DNA of 64,000 nt from contig JAFIGH010000002.1 of NCBI GenBank assembly GCA_020831525.1, forward strand, positions 55,085-119,084, written 5' to 3'. A program made the position numbers and the translations under genes. The DNA is from Opitutales bacterium (GTDB lineage: Bacteria; Verrucomicrobiota; Verrucomicrobiia; Opitutales; Oceanipulchritudinaceae). This document shows, in pieces, positions 54,849 through 63,753 of this stretch. The notes under the pieces are model-generated. The model saw only the letters and a program-made list of their open reading frames with translations, made no database searches and was not told where the DNA came from. Each line of letters opens with the position of its first letter. Position 1 is the first letter of the stretch.

Positions 54849-56243
54849 ATGAGTTCGACCGAGAAAGTCCGGGTGCGTTTTGCGCCCAGCCCGACGGGGT
54901 ATTTCCATATCGGCGGGGCGCGCACCGCCCTCTTCAACTGGCTCTTTGCCCGCAGGCACGACGGCGTCTTCGTGCTGCGTGTGGAGGATACCGACAAGGA
55001 GCGCAACACCCCCGAATACCTCAACCTCATCTACGAGAGCCTGCGCTGGCTCGGCCTCGACTGGGACGAGGGTCCCTTCGCGGGAGGTGACTGCGGCCCC
55101 TACCTGCAGAGCGAGCGCGGCGACATCTACCGCGCCCACCTCGACAAGCTACGTGCCGCGGGCCGCGTCTTCGAGAAGGAAGGCGCGCTCTTTTTCCGCC
55201 TCGAAGGCGAGCGCCACACCGCCTACGACGAATACCACAAGGCGGAGATCGAGAAGGTGAAGTCCGCCCCCGTCGTCATCGACGACATGATCCGCGGCCC
55301 GGTGGAGCGGGTGGAAGAGCGCGACTTCGTCCTTGTCCGCTCCGACGGCGAGCCGACCTTTCACTTCGTCAACGTCGTCGACGACATCACGATGGGCATC
55401 ACCCACGTCATCCGCGGCGAGGACCACCTCAGCAACACGAGCAAGCACTTGCACCTCTATGCCGCACTCGGTGCCGCGCCGCCGCGTTTCGCCCACCTGC
55501 CGCTCATTCTCAAGGACCGCGCCCACGGCCAAGGCAAAATGAGCAAGCGCGACAAGGGCGCGCTCGTCGAAGAATACCGCGCCCGCCACTACCTGCCCGC
55601 CGCCGTGCGCAACTTCCTCGCCCTCCTCGGCTGGTCGCCGAAGGACGATAGCGAGGTCATGGACATCGGCGAGATCATCGAGCGCTTCCGCCTCGAGGAC
55701 GTGCAGAAAAGCCCCGCCCGCTTCGACGAAAAGAAGATGGACCACATCAATTTCGAGCACCTCAAGCGCCTGCCTACGGAGACCTACGCATGGTGCGCGC
55801 GTCCCGTCCTCGACGCCGCCGGTGTGGCGGGCGACGACGTCGAGGAAGACTACCTCCAGCGTGTCCTCGCTCTTTGTCAGGAGAAGGTCGACAGCCTCGC
55901 CAACCTGCCGGACTTCTGCGCCTATTTCTTCACGGACGACTACCGCGAAGACGAGAAGGCGCGCAAAAAGACGCTCGGCAAGCCCGACGCCGCGCAAACC
56001 CTCGCGGAAGTGACGGAAACCCTCGAAGCCGTCCCCGCCGCCGGATGGAACGCGGCCACCCTGGGCGCTGCCTTCGAGTCCCTTGCCGCCGCGAAGGACA
56101 ATAAGCCCTTCGCATGGTGGCCGCTCACCCGCTTCGCTGTCAGCGGCGTTGCCGCCGGCCCCGACTTCCTCCCCATGCTCGAAGTCCTCGGCCGCGAACG
56201 CGTCCTCGCCCGCCTGAACCGCTTGCGCGGGTCCTTGGCTTGA
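54849..56243 (+). CDS. gltX: Glutamyl-tRNA synthetase
   Basis: GltX charges tRNA-Glu. The class I signatures are clear: RVRFAPSPTGYFHIGGARTA with HIGG at residues 20-23, and GKMSKRDKGALVEE with KMSKR at about 229-233. The 464-residue length, the zinc-less insert and the C-terminal helical anticodon domain fit the bacterial enzyme. A TAATAAT stretch at 54761 could be a -10 box. No terminator was found after it; gene debris follows. Confidence 0.95.
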   Translation: MSSTEKVRVRFAPSPTGYFHIGGARTALFNWLFARRHDGVFVLRVEDTDKERNTPEYLNLIYESLRWLGLDWDEGPFAGGDCGPYLQSERGDIYRAHLDKLRAAGRVFEKEGALFFRLEGERHTAYDEYHKAEIEKVKSAPVVIDDMIRGPVERVEERDFVLVRSDGEPTFHFVNVVDDITMGITHVIRGEDHLSNTSKHLHLYAALGAAPPRFAHLPLILKDRAHGQGKMSKRDKGALVEEYRARHYLPAAVRNFLALLGWSPKDDSEVMDIGEIIERFRLEDVQKSPARFDEKKMDHINFEHLKRLPTETYAWCARPVLDAAGVAGDDVEEDYLQRVLALCQEKVDSLANLPDFCAYFFTDDYREDEKARKKTLGKPDAAQTLAEVTETLEAVPAAGWNAATLGAAFESLAAAKDNKPFAWWPLTRFAVSGVAAGPDFLPMLEVLGRERVLARLNRLRGSLA

Positions 56244-56298
56244 CGAATTTGACTAGATCCGGATAGAAATATTGGCCTTCGCGAATAAATGATCGCCC

Positions 56299-56465
56299 AT
56301 GCCAAGCGCCTACATTGAGACGACGATACCGAGCTACTATGTTGCACGACCGTCTATGAGCGTGATTCAGGCATCCCGACAGGCAAGCACCCGCGCGTGG
56401 TGGGATTCCGGCTGCCGGTGATGTGTAGTCCCGAGGAACTCATTCAATACGATGAAGACAGTTGA
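56299..56465 (+). pseudogene. Internally deleted PIN-domain (VapC-type) toxin gene
   Basis: The N-terminal part reads MPSAYIETTIPSYYVARPS, then ASRQASTRAWWDSGC, the start of a PIN-domain ribonuclease, and stops at a TGA. In another frame the text goes directly to LPVMCSPEELIQYDEDS and stop at 56465, which matches the last residues of the same family. About 100 residues between them, including the catalytic acidic residues of the PIN core, are missing. The downstream small ORF starts 13 bases before this stop. The toxin is therefore inactive. Confidence 0.75.
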
Positions 56466-56679
56466 AGACAGCTTGATCAAAGCCGATTCAGTGATTGCTG
56501 AAGTGCGACGGGCCAAAACCGCGCTGGCGCAGAAGTATGACTTTGACGTTTTGGCGATGGTTCGAAGTCTGCGCGAACGTGACGAGAGAGACGCTGCTAG
56601 CAAGGCGGCGGACTCCATCACGGCTCGCCGCGATGTCACACCTCGTTCGGACAAGGAGCCTCACGATGGTCAGCCGTGA
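56452..56679 (+). CDS. Small partner gene of the VapC-type locus
   Basis: The 75-residue protein reads MKTVEDSLIKADSVIAEVRR, AKTALAQKYDFDV, LAMVRSLRERDERD: a charged helical sequence like the small proteins that follow VapC-type PIN toxins in operons. It overlaps the broken toxin gene by 14 bases, keeping the ancestral coupling. With the toxin dead, it has no evident job and may itself be decaying, since its last 25 residues (RRDVTPRSDKEPHDGQP) are not recognisable. Confidence 0.5.
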   Translation: MKTVEDSLIKADSVIAEVRRAKTALAQKYDFDVLAMVRSLRERDERDAASKAADSITARRDVTPRSDKEPHDGQP

Positions 56680-56686
56680 ATCTCCT

Positions 56687-56957
56687 ATGGCGATGAAAGG
56701 TAAAGATCTCATACTCTTGCCGTTGCTGGCGGTTTTCCGGGTGCCTCAGTTGCTGTTCCCGCGAGCACCGAAGTCCGCGAGTGGTCCGGCATCGACGGAT
56801 TGACCGTCGAGGGCCGCCTTGTCGGCGCTTATGCTCCTCCATTCCGTCGTCTATGCTCCTCCATTCGGTCGTCGGCGGGGAATACCGCGGACCGCAAGCC
56901 GTCCTGCGCGACTTTGATCCCGTCCTCGCCGCCTCCAACCGCGGCGTGGTGAATTGA
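56687..56957 (+). pseudogene. Debris of a small exported protein (SHD1-like fragment)
   Basis: A hydrophobic leader (MAMKGKDLILLPLLAV) loses its frame after about 15 codons. In the next frame the text reads ASVAVPASTEVREWSGIDGL then TVEGRLVG, similar to SHD1-type repeats (R-x-W-T...G). A 22-base tandem duplication (56830-56851 and 56852-56873, one mismatch) then breaks the sequence, and a third frame ends at a TGA at 56957. Low certainty; no complete gene is present. Confidence 0.3.
56830..56873. repeat. 22-base tandem duplication
   Basis: The unit TATGCTCCTCCATTCCGTC plus GTC occurs twice in direct contact, with one mismatch (C/G) in the second copy. Confidence 0.85.
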
Positions 56958-57020
56958 ATTTACATAATTTTCGCATTTTATTTTGTTGACGCGGAAAACG
57001 CCGGGCCGTGGCATCGATTT

Positions 57021-58370
57021 ATGCGCCTAACCCACTTGCTGGTATCCGCTTCATTCGGTATCGCCGTTGCGGGATTTCCGTCTGCCGCGGCGAAGGTTTT
57101 TACGGGCGGCGAAAACGGCGGCAACACGAGTTGGCATGTAGACACCAACTGGTTGCCCGGAGGCGTCCCCGGCGCTTCCGACATCGTGCGCATCGATAAC
57201 CACGAGGTATGGGGAGGGCACGGACCGATGGGAGGGCTGACGCTCGGCTCCAACGCCGGAGACAACGCGGTCCTGCACCTCACGGGCGACGTTTTTTCGT
57301 CCGGCGACATCATTGTGGGTGACGGCGGTCGCGGGGAGTTGGTCATGCACGACGGCTCTCTTCTCTCGGTGGGCAGCGGTGCGGGGAGGATCATTGTGGG
57401 GCGGGGACCAGGCTCGGAGGACACGCTGCGGATCGGGCAGGGAGATCTGGGATACCAGCAGTTGGAAGCGGCTGAGATTCACCTCGCCCAGCCGAATTCG
57501 CGACTGTGGGCGGACTCCTATTATGTCCTGCTGCTGACAATGCCGGTCACGGGACCGGGCGCGGTGGTGGTCGGTGAACATGTCGAGGAACTTCGCCTCC
57601 TCGGCGCAAACACCTACTCAGGCGGCACCCGCGTGGAGCATTCGCGTGTTTATGTGGAACGCGACGCGGGCCTTGGCGCCCCTTCCGCTCCCCTGCACTT
57701 GATTGGCGGGACGCTGCGTATCGGGGGCACGGATATCTTCGTCACGTCGCGGCCGCTCCACCTGGAGGGACAGGGCACGCTCCGTGCCGACGCCGGAACG
57801 CTCGGAATTTGGAACGGTCCGGTGGAGGGGAGTTCACTGCGCATCGTCGGCGAAGGTGAATGGATGTTCGGAGCCGCCACTGAGGTTGTCCTCAATTCGA
57901 TCTCTGTCTCAACCGGCGGCACATTGCGCTTCTCCCAGGCCGGGCACGACGGCGGAGAATACGCGCTGCTGGACCTTGCCGCAGGGATGAGTCTCAGCGC
58001 GGGTTCGCTGGTCTTTCGCATCGGCGGCACCGAACGCGGTCTCAAATACGATGCGCTCAATCTCGGCACGGGCCTAAGTTTCTCGGAGGATGCGCGCATC
58101 GTGGTGGAGCTGAAGGAGGGGTTTGCTCCGCAATTGAACGATACGTTCCTTCTCGTCTCGGCGGAGTGGATCTCGTCATGGGGTTGGGACAGTGACCCTA
58201 CGGACACGATTTCGTTTCAATTCGAACGGGCCGCTTTGCCGGAAGGCTTGGTCTGGGATACCAGCGCGTTTAAGGAAACCGGAACCATCACGGTAATCCC
58301 CGAGCCGCGCGTTGCTGCGGTTTGGGCGGGTTTAATCGTTCTTGTGGCAGTGTTTCTTCGGCGCCGATAA
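57021..58370 (+). CDS. PEP-CTERM surface protein with autotransporter-like beta repeats
   Basis: The 449-residue protein has a signal peptide (LLVSASFGIAVAGFPSAAA), a Gly/Asn-rich beta-strand region like autotransporter-associated repeats (GAGRIIVGRGPGSEDTLRIG, NTYSGGTRVEHS, LHLIGGTLRIGG) and a C-terminal PEP-CTERM signal: VIPEPRVAAVWAGLIVLVAV followed by FLRRR. PEP-CTERM proteins are thought to be cleaved and sorted by exosortase (EpsH/XrtA), with the product going to the cell surface or matrix. No exosortase gene is in the window. It sits alone on the plus strand. The start at 57021 (MRLTHLLVSA) begins the signal peptide. Confidence 0.92.
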   Translation: MRLTHLLVSASFGIAVAGFPSAAAKVFTGGENGGNTSWHVDTNWLPGGVPGASDIVRIDNHEVWGGHGPMGGLTLGSNAGDNAVLHLTGDVFSSGDIIVGDGGRGELVMHDGSLLSVGSGAGRIIVGRGPGSEDTLRIGQGDLGYQQLEAAEIHLAQPNSRLWADSYYVLLLTMPVTGPGAVVVGEHVEELRLLGANTYSGGTRVEHSRVYVERDAGLGAPSAPLHLIGGTLRIGGTDIFVTSRPLHLEGQGTLRADAGTLGIWNGPVEGSSLRIVGEGEWMFGAATEVVLNSISVSTGGTLRFSQAGHDGGEYALLDLAAGMSLSAGSLVFRIGGTERGLKYDALNLGTGLSFSEDARIVVELKEGFAPQLNDTFLLVSAEWISSWGWDSDPTDTISFQFERAALPEGLVWDTSAFKETGTITVIPEPRVAAVWAGLIVLVAVFLRRR

Positions 58371-58446
58371 ACCGGCAAACCCCACCGCCCGCCGTTGACG
58401 CGGGGCCGGTTGATGTGTTTACGTTTGTGCCGAACCAGGAACGCCC

Positions 58447-61179
58447 ATGGCAACAGACGACAACACGAGGAGGGACGACACTAACGAGAAGCTTTCGCTG
58501 ACGCGCTTCGGCGCGGAGGGCGATACGTCGGCCATTCTTGCATTCGGCGCGGTTGACGAACCCGAAACATGGGACTACGCGCGGCTGGAGGAGCTTGTCG
58601 GCCGCCTCGCCGCCGGGCTGCGCGGAAACGGGGTGGAGGCGGGGGAGCGGGTGGCGTTGATCGCGCCGACCTCGCCTGCCTATGTCGCCGTGGCGCTGGC
58701 GATTGTGCGCGCCGGGGCGGTGGTCGTGCCGGTGGACGCGCAGATGGGCGACGAAGGGCTCGCGCACATTCTCGAAGACGCCGCGTTGCGGCACATTTTC
58801 ACGGACAAGCGCGGCGAGGCGCGGCTGGAAAAACTCGATCTCGACGTGGAGAAGCGGCCCGCGCTGCACCGGATTGACGGCGGCGCGGACGACGAAGGGT
58901 CGTGGCTCGCGCTCCAGGCCGACGAACCGCTCGGACCGGAAGAGCGGGATGCCGGGGAGACGGCGGTGCAGTTCTACACTTCCGGGACGACCGGGGCGCC
59001 CAAGGGCGTTCCGCTCACGCGGCGCAATGTCCACTACCAATTCGAGGTGGCGGAGAAGACGGGCCTGATCCAGTCCGGCGACCGCCTCCTTCTGCCTCTG
59101 CCCCTACACCACGTGTATCCCTTTGTTGTCGGAACGCTTGCGCCGTTGTATCTCGGTCTCTCCCTCGTCTTTCCCTCTGCCCTCACGGGGCCGCAAATCG
59201 CCCGTGCGGTGCGCGACGCGCAGGTGTCCGTCATTTTCGGTGTGCCGCGTCTGCACCGCGCGCTCGTCAACGGCATCCGGGAGAAGGCAAAGGCGCGCGG
59301 CTCCGTGGCGTGGACGCTCTTCCGCGCCATGCTGGGCATGAGCCGCCTCGGCGACCGCCTCGGGCTGCAGTTGGGCAAACGGCTCTTCGGCACAATTCAC
59401 CGCAATCTAGGCGGCCGCGTGCGCATCATGGCCTCCGGAGGTTCGCCGCTCGATGCTTCCCTCGCGCGCGACCTGCGCGCCTTCGGGTGGGATGTAGTCA
59501 TCGGCTACGGGCTCACCGAGACCTCGCCGCTCCTTACCATTCTCGACGCCCGCGAGCCGCGGTTCGATTCCGTCGGACGGGTTGTGCCCGGCACCGAGGT
59601 GAAGATCGACCCCGCTGCCGCGCCCGGCGCGGAAGAGGGCGGGGCGGAGTCGAAACCTGGCGACGGTCCGGAGAAGGGCGAAGTCATGGCGCGCGGCCCC
59701 GGTGTCTTCCGCGGCTATTTCAACTTGCCCGAGGCGACGGAGAAGGCGCTTGAAGGCGAATGGTTCCGCACCGGCGACCTCGGCTGGTTCGACAAGGACG
59801 GCTTGCTCCATCTCGAAGGCCGTGTTGGTACGATGCTGGTCTCCGAAGGCGGGGAGAATATCGCCCCCGAGATCCTCGAGGACGCCTACGGCGAGGCGCC
59901 GGAAATCGACGAGGCGGGTGTGTTGCAGAAGGACGGCAAACTCGTGGCTGTCATTGTACCCGAGAGCGGCACGGCGGACGACAAAGCCCGCGAGGCCATT
60001 GCCGAGGCGGTCACCCGCATCGGCAAGAAGCGTCCCTCCTACCAGCGCCTCTCGGAGTTCCGCCTCAGCGACCGCCCGCTCCCGCGCACGCGCCTCGGCA
60101 AGATCAAACGCCACGAACTCAAGACCCTCTACGAGAGCGGCGGCAAGACCGGCGGCGACGATGCCGCGGCGGCCCCCGTCGAGGTGGGCGAAATGTCCTC
60201 GTCCGACCAGGCGCTCCTCGAAGAGGAACGCGCGCGCGCCCTCTGGGATTTTCTTGCGGAACGCTTTTCCGACCACCGCCTCGAACCGGACAGCCGCCTC
60301 GAGACCGACCTCGGGCTCGACTCCATCGGCTGGGTGGAACTGGCCGGATCGGTGGAGGAGCGCCTCGGCATCTCCTTCGGCGAGGAGCTGATGGAGCGCG
60401 CGAGCAAAGTGCGCGATCTCCTTGAAGCCGCCGCCGATACCGGGAAAGAGGGCGGCGGGTCCGACTTCCGCGCCGCCATCCGCGACCCGGAGTCCGTTCT
60501 TTCCGCCTCCGAATTGCGGTGGGCGCGACCGCGCTCGAAGGTGCGCGAGGTCGTCGCCTTTCCGGTTTATTGGATACTCAAGGCCTTTACCAAGGTGTGG
60601 TTCCGCACCGAAATCGAAGGCCTCGAAAACCTCCCGGAGAAGGGGCCGTTCGTTCTGACCCCGAACCACGTGAGCTACCTCGACGCCCCCGTCCTCGGAC
60701 TCGCTTTCCGCTATCCCGTGAGCCGCAGTATCTTCTGGGCGGGGCTCGGCACGCTCATGCTCCGCAACGTCATCTTCCGCGAGATCAGCCGCCTTTCGCA
60801 GGTCGTCCCTGTCGATCCGCGGCGCGGACCCGTCTCCAGCCTCGCGCTTGGTGCCGCTGTGCTTAAGGAGGGGCAGCCGCTTGTCTGGTTCCCCGAGGGC
60901 GGTCGCTCGGAAGACGGCGAACTTCGCCCCTTCCGCTCCGGCGTGGGCTTGATCCTCCTCGAATACCACCCGCCCGTCATCCCCGTACACATCGAAGGTA
61001 CACGGGAATCCATGCCCGTGGGCGCGCTCTTCCCGCGCCCCGCCAAGGTCGTCATCCGTATCGGCAAACCTCTCGATGCTCGCCAACTCGCCGAGTCCGC
61101 CGAAGGCGATACACCGCAGGAACGCGTCGCCAACGGTCTTCGCGAAGCCGTCGGCAATCTTGCGGGTCCGGATGGGTGA
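58447..61179 (+). CDS. AMP-dependent acyl ligase - ACP - PlsC acyltransferase fusion
   Basis: The 910 residues contain three domains. Residues about 20-570 form an AMP-forming ligase (FYTSGTTGAPKGVPLT, GYGLTETSPLLTI, EWFRTGDLGWFDKDGLLHLE). About 585-665 form an acyl carrier protein, with the phosphopantetheine Ser in LGLDSIGWVEL. About 700-900 form a PlsC-type acyltransferase, with LTPNHVSYLDAP (NHxxxxD) and VWFPEGGRSEDG. It can thus activate a fatty acid, carry it on its own ACP, and pass it to a lysophospholipid or glycerol-phosphate acceptor. It resembles Aas of E. coli (PlsC first, then ligase) but with reversed order and an internal ACP. An AGGA site precedes the ATG by 9 bases. Confidence 0.88.
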   Translation: MATDDNTRRDDTNEKLSLTRFGAEGDTSAILAFGAVDEPETWDYARLEELVGRLAAGLRGNGVEAGERVALIAPTSPAYVAVALAIVRAGAVVVPVDAQMGDEGLAHILEDAALRHIFTDKRGEARLEKLDLDVEKRPALHRIDGGADDEGSWLALQADEPLGPEERDAGETAVQFYTSGTTGAPKGVPLTRRNVHYQFEVAEKTGLIQSGDRLLLPLPLHHVYPFVVGTLAPLYLGLSLVFPSALTGPQIARAVRDAQVSVIFGVPRLHRALVNGIREKAKARGSVAWTLFRAMLGMSRLGDRLGLQLGKRLFGTIHRNLGGRVRIMASGGSPLDASLARDLRAFGWDVVIGYGLTETSPLLTILDAREPRFDSVGRVVPGTEVKIDPAAAPGAEEGGAESKPGDGPEKGEVMARGPGVFRGYFNLPEATEKALEGEWFRTGDLGWFDKDGLLHLEGRVGTMLVSEGGENIAPEILEDAYGEAPEIDEAGVLQKDGKLVAVIVPESGTADDKAREAIAEAVTRIGKKRPSYQRLSEFRLSDRPLPRTRLGKIKRHELKTLYESGGKTGGDDAAAAPVEVGEMSSSDQALLEEERARALWDFLAERFSDHRLEPDSRLETDLGLDSIGWVELAGSVEERLGISFGEELMERASKVRDLLEAAADTGKEGGGSDFRAAIRDPESVLSASELRWARPRSKVREVVAFPVYWILKAFTKVWFRTEIEGLENLPEKGPFVLTPNHVSYLDAPVLGLAFRYPVSRSIFWAGLGTLMLRNVIFREISRLSQVVPVDPRRGPVSSLALGAAVLKEGQPLVWFPEGGRSEDGELRPFRSGVGLILLEYHPPVIPVHIEGTRESMPVGALFPRPAKVVIRIGKPLDARQLAESAEGDTPQERVANGLREAVGNLAGPDG

Positions 61180-61292
61180 ACCGATGGATCGTCTGCGGCA
61201 GAAGCGGTCCGAAGCCGATCACCTTCCTTTGAATGCGGCTATCACTTCTTTTGGATGGCCACGGCGCGGCCCGGCACTAGGGAAGTGGAAGT

Positions 61293-62030
61293 ATGGCGAC
61301 GGATGAAACACGGAACGTATTGATCACCGGTGTCTCGCGGGGCCTCGGGCTGGAGACGGCGCGGGGTCTCCTCGAAACGGGCTGGACGGTCTATGGAGTG
61401 AGCCGCGCGCGCTCGGAAGGGTGGGAAGCACTGGAGAAGGAGCATCCCGGGCGGGCGCGCTTTCACGCTGCCGATCTGCGAAAACCGGATGCAGCGGTGG
61501 AGGATTTGTTCGCATCTTTTGTGCCCTACGCGGTGCCACTGCACGGACTCGTTAACAATGCCGCCGAGGCCTACGACGATTTGCTCACGAATCTCGATCT
61601 CGGGCGGCTCGAATCGATGTTCGCCACCAATGTGTTCAGCGCCATGGCTCTCTCGCGCCTCGCCGTCCGCAATATGCTCTACCATCAAACGCGCGGGGCA
61701 TTGGTACACGTTTCCTCCGTGAGCGTCCACATCGGCTTCAAAGGCCTGTCACTCTATGCGGCCTCAAAGGGTGCGTTGGAGGCGTTTTCCAAGGGTCTTG
61801 CGCGCGAGTGGGGCGAGCGCGGCATCCGTTCAAACTGTGTGGTGCCTGGATTTATGGAGACGGACATGAGCGCGGGGCTCTCGGCGGAGGACCGCGCCCG
61901 CATCTACCGCCGCACCGCCCTGAAGTCAGCGACGGATTGCGTGAGCGTCGCCGCGGCGGTCCGCTTCCTCCTTTCCGACGAGACGGCGTCCGTCACCGGC
62001 CAGGCCCTGCGGGTCGACGCCGGAGCCTAA
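61293..62030 (+). CDS. SDR-family oxidoreductase (FabG-like)
   Basis: The 245-residue short-chain dehydrogenase has the cofactor loop TGVSRGLG (Gly13, Gly17, Gly19), VNNAAE, the Ser of SSVSVHIG and the catalytic Tyr155/Lys159 in YAASKGALEAFSKGLA. The tail VTGQALRVDAGA is typical of FabG-like 3-oxoacyl reductases. The acceptor loop lacks the conserved FabG pattern, so the substrate is open; lying after an acyl-activating fusion it may act on acyl chains. It ends 35 bases before the GH1 start. Confidence 0.9.
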   Translation: MATDETRNVLITGVSRGLGLETARGLLETGWTVYGVSRARSEGWEALEKEHPGRARFHAADLRKPDAAVEDLFASFVPYAVPLHGLVNNAAEAYDDLLTNLDLGRLESMFATNVFSAMALSRLAVRNMLYHQTRGALVHVSSVSVHIGFKGLSLYAASKGALEAFSKGLAREWGERGIRSNCVVPGFMETDMSAGLSAEDRARIYRRTALKSATDCVSVAAAVRFLLSDETASVTGQALRVDAGA

Positions 62031-62065
62031 CGCCCGGAAACACTTTCGGGCGAAATATCTTTGCC

Positions 62066-63460
62066 ATGTCGGCGCCCGGCGCTACACAAAGCCGGAACAT
62101 GGAGAACAAGGGTTTCGGCGAGAACTTTACATGGGGTTGCGCAACGGCCTCCTACCAAATTGAGGGCGCGGCCCGCGAAGACGGCAAAGGCCCCTCGATA
62201 TGGGACATGATGTGCCGATGGGAAGGTAAGATTTTCAACCGCGACACCGGCGATACTGCCTGTGACCACTATCATCGCTATGCGGAAGATGTCGGCATCA
62301 TGCGCGACCTCGGACTCGGGGCATACCGCTTTTCCATCTCGTGGCCACGCGTTCTCCCGGAGGGCACGGGCCGGGTGAACGAAAAGGGTCTCGCTTTCTA
62401 CGACCGCCTCGTCGACGCACTCCTCGAAGGCGGAGTCACGCCCTACGCAACGCTCTTCCACTGGGACTATCCTTACGAGTTGTTCTGCCGGGGTGGATGG
62501 CTCAATAGCGACAGCCCGCTGTGGTTCGCCGAATATGCCGACGTTATTGTCGACCGGCTCGGTGACCGGGTGAAGCATTGGATGACGATGAACGAGCCCC
62601 AGTGCTTCCTCGGCTTCGGTCATGTCACGGGCACGCATGCACCGGGCCTCAAGCTAGACTGGGCTGAGTACCTGCGCGCCACCCACCACGCCCTGCTCGC
62701 CCACGGGCGCGCGGCCCAGGCAATTCGTGTCCGCAGCGGCGACACGGCGATGATTGGTTGGGCGCCGGTCGGCGTGGTCAGAATGCCGGCCTCCGACAGT
62801 GCCGAGTCTGTGGAACTGGCGCGGCGCGCCATGTTTGCCATGGAGAAAAAGGATTTCTGGGTGAATTCGTGGTTTATGGATCCAGTTTTCCTCGGAAAGT
62901 ATCCGGAGGATGGCCTCAAGGCCTTCGGTTCCGCCGCGCCCGATGTACGCGCCGGTGACATGGACATTATTTCGACCCCCGTCGACTTTCTCGGCCTCAA
63001 CATATACAACGGACAGACCATCGAGTCCAACGGCTCCGGAGGATGGCGGGCAGTGGAGAAGGCGCCAGGCCATGCCCTTACGAATTTCCACTGGCCGGTG
63101 ACTCCCGGGTGCCTCTACTGGGGCCCGAAATTTCTGCACGAGCGCTACGGTAAGCCCATTGTCATTACGGAGAACGGACTTTCCTCCACGGACTGGGTCC
63201 ACACCGACGGGCAGGTTCACGACCCCTCGCGTATCGATTTCCTTCGCCGTTATCTCCGGGAACTGCGCCGCGCCAAGAATGATGGCGTCGATGTGCGTGG
63301 GTACTTTCAGTGGTCGCTCCTTGACAACTTCGAGTGGGCTGAAGGCTACAAGCACCGCTTCGGACTTGTGCATATCGATTACGGTACGTTCAAGCGCACG
63401 CCCAAAGACTCCGCCACTTGGTACAAAGAAGTGATCGCCTCCAACGGCACCGCCTTATGA
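62066..63460 (+). CDS. GH1 beta-glucosidase
   Basis: The 464-residue enzyme belongs to glycoside hydrolase family 1. The catalytic acid/base is Glu177 in TMNEPQ and the nucleophile Glu369 in ITENGLS. The N-terminal WGCATASYQIEGAAREDGKG and the C-terminal GYFQWSLLDNFEWAEGYKHR are family blocks. It hydrolyses beta-glucosides or related disaccharides in the cytoplasm; no signal peptide is present. An ATG at 62099 (MENKGFGENF) is an alternative start nearer the domain. The following small membrane gene overlaps the stop by four bases. Confidence 0.93.
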   Translation: MSAPGATQSRNMENKGFGENFTWGCATASYQIEGAAREDGKGPSIWDMMCRWEGKIFNRDTGDTACDHYHRYAEDVGIMRDLGLGAYRFSISWPRVLPEGTGRVNEKGLAFYDRLVDALLEGGVTPYATLFHWDYPYELFCRGGWLNSDSPLWFAEYADVIVDRLGDRVKHWMTMNEPQCFLGFGHVTGTHAPGLKLDWAEYLRATHHALLAHGRAAQAIRVRSGDTAMIGWAPVGVVRMPASDSAESVELARRAMFAMEKKDFWVNSWFMDPVFLGKYPEDGLKAFGSAAPDVRAGDMDIISTPVDFLGLNIYNGQTIESNGSGGWRAVEKAPGHALTNFHWPVTPGCLYWGPKFLHERYGKPIVITENGLSSTDWVHTDGQVHDPSRIDFLRRYLRELRRAKNDGVDVRGYFQWSLLDNFEWAEGYKHRFGLVHIDYGTFKRTPKDSATWYKEVIASNGTAL

Positions 63461-63630
63461 AAACCACGGATAAATCGGAGAGCGGGGGCAACTGGCTCAC
63501 CCGTAGACCGTGGATCTTCATCATCGCGTTCTTCATTCTCCTCACCCTGGGCCTCGCTGGGATGCTCACGATCGCCTTCAAAACCTTCCCCGGCGCCGTC
63601 GAACCGGTCCGCCAAGACCAGTCCCCATAG
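63457..63630 (+). CDS. Small membrane protein coupled to the GH1 gene
   Basis: The 57-residue product starts in the GH1 stop codon (ATGA overlap). It has a Lys/Thr-rich start, one transmembrane segment (WIFIIAFFILLTLGLAGMLTI) and a short polar tail. No family is recognised. The overlap suggests it is translated with the beta-glucosidase, but its role is unknown. Confidence 0.55.
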   Translation: MKTTDKSESGGNWLTRRPWIFIIAFFILLTLGLAGMLTIAFKTFPGAVEPVRQDQSP

Positions 63631-63753
63631 TTCCCGCTGGCTCCCTCGCTCTAGCTGTAGAATAATTTAATTGTGGGATAGAAATATAATATTTTTAATT
63701 CTGAATTTAATTACTTGCCTCGACGGTGATGCCGGTGCCAGATTGGCTCTGTT

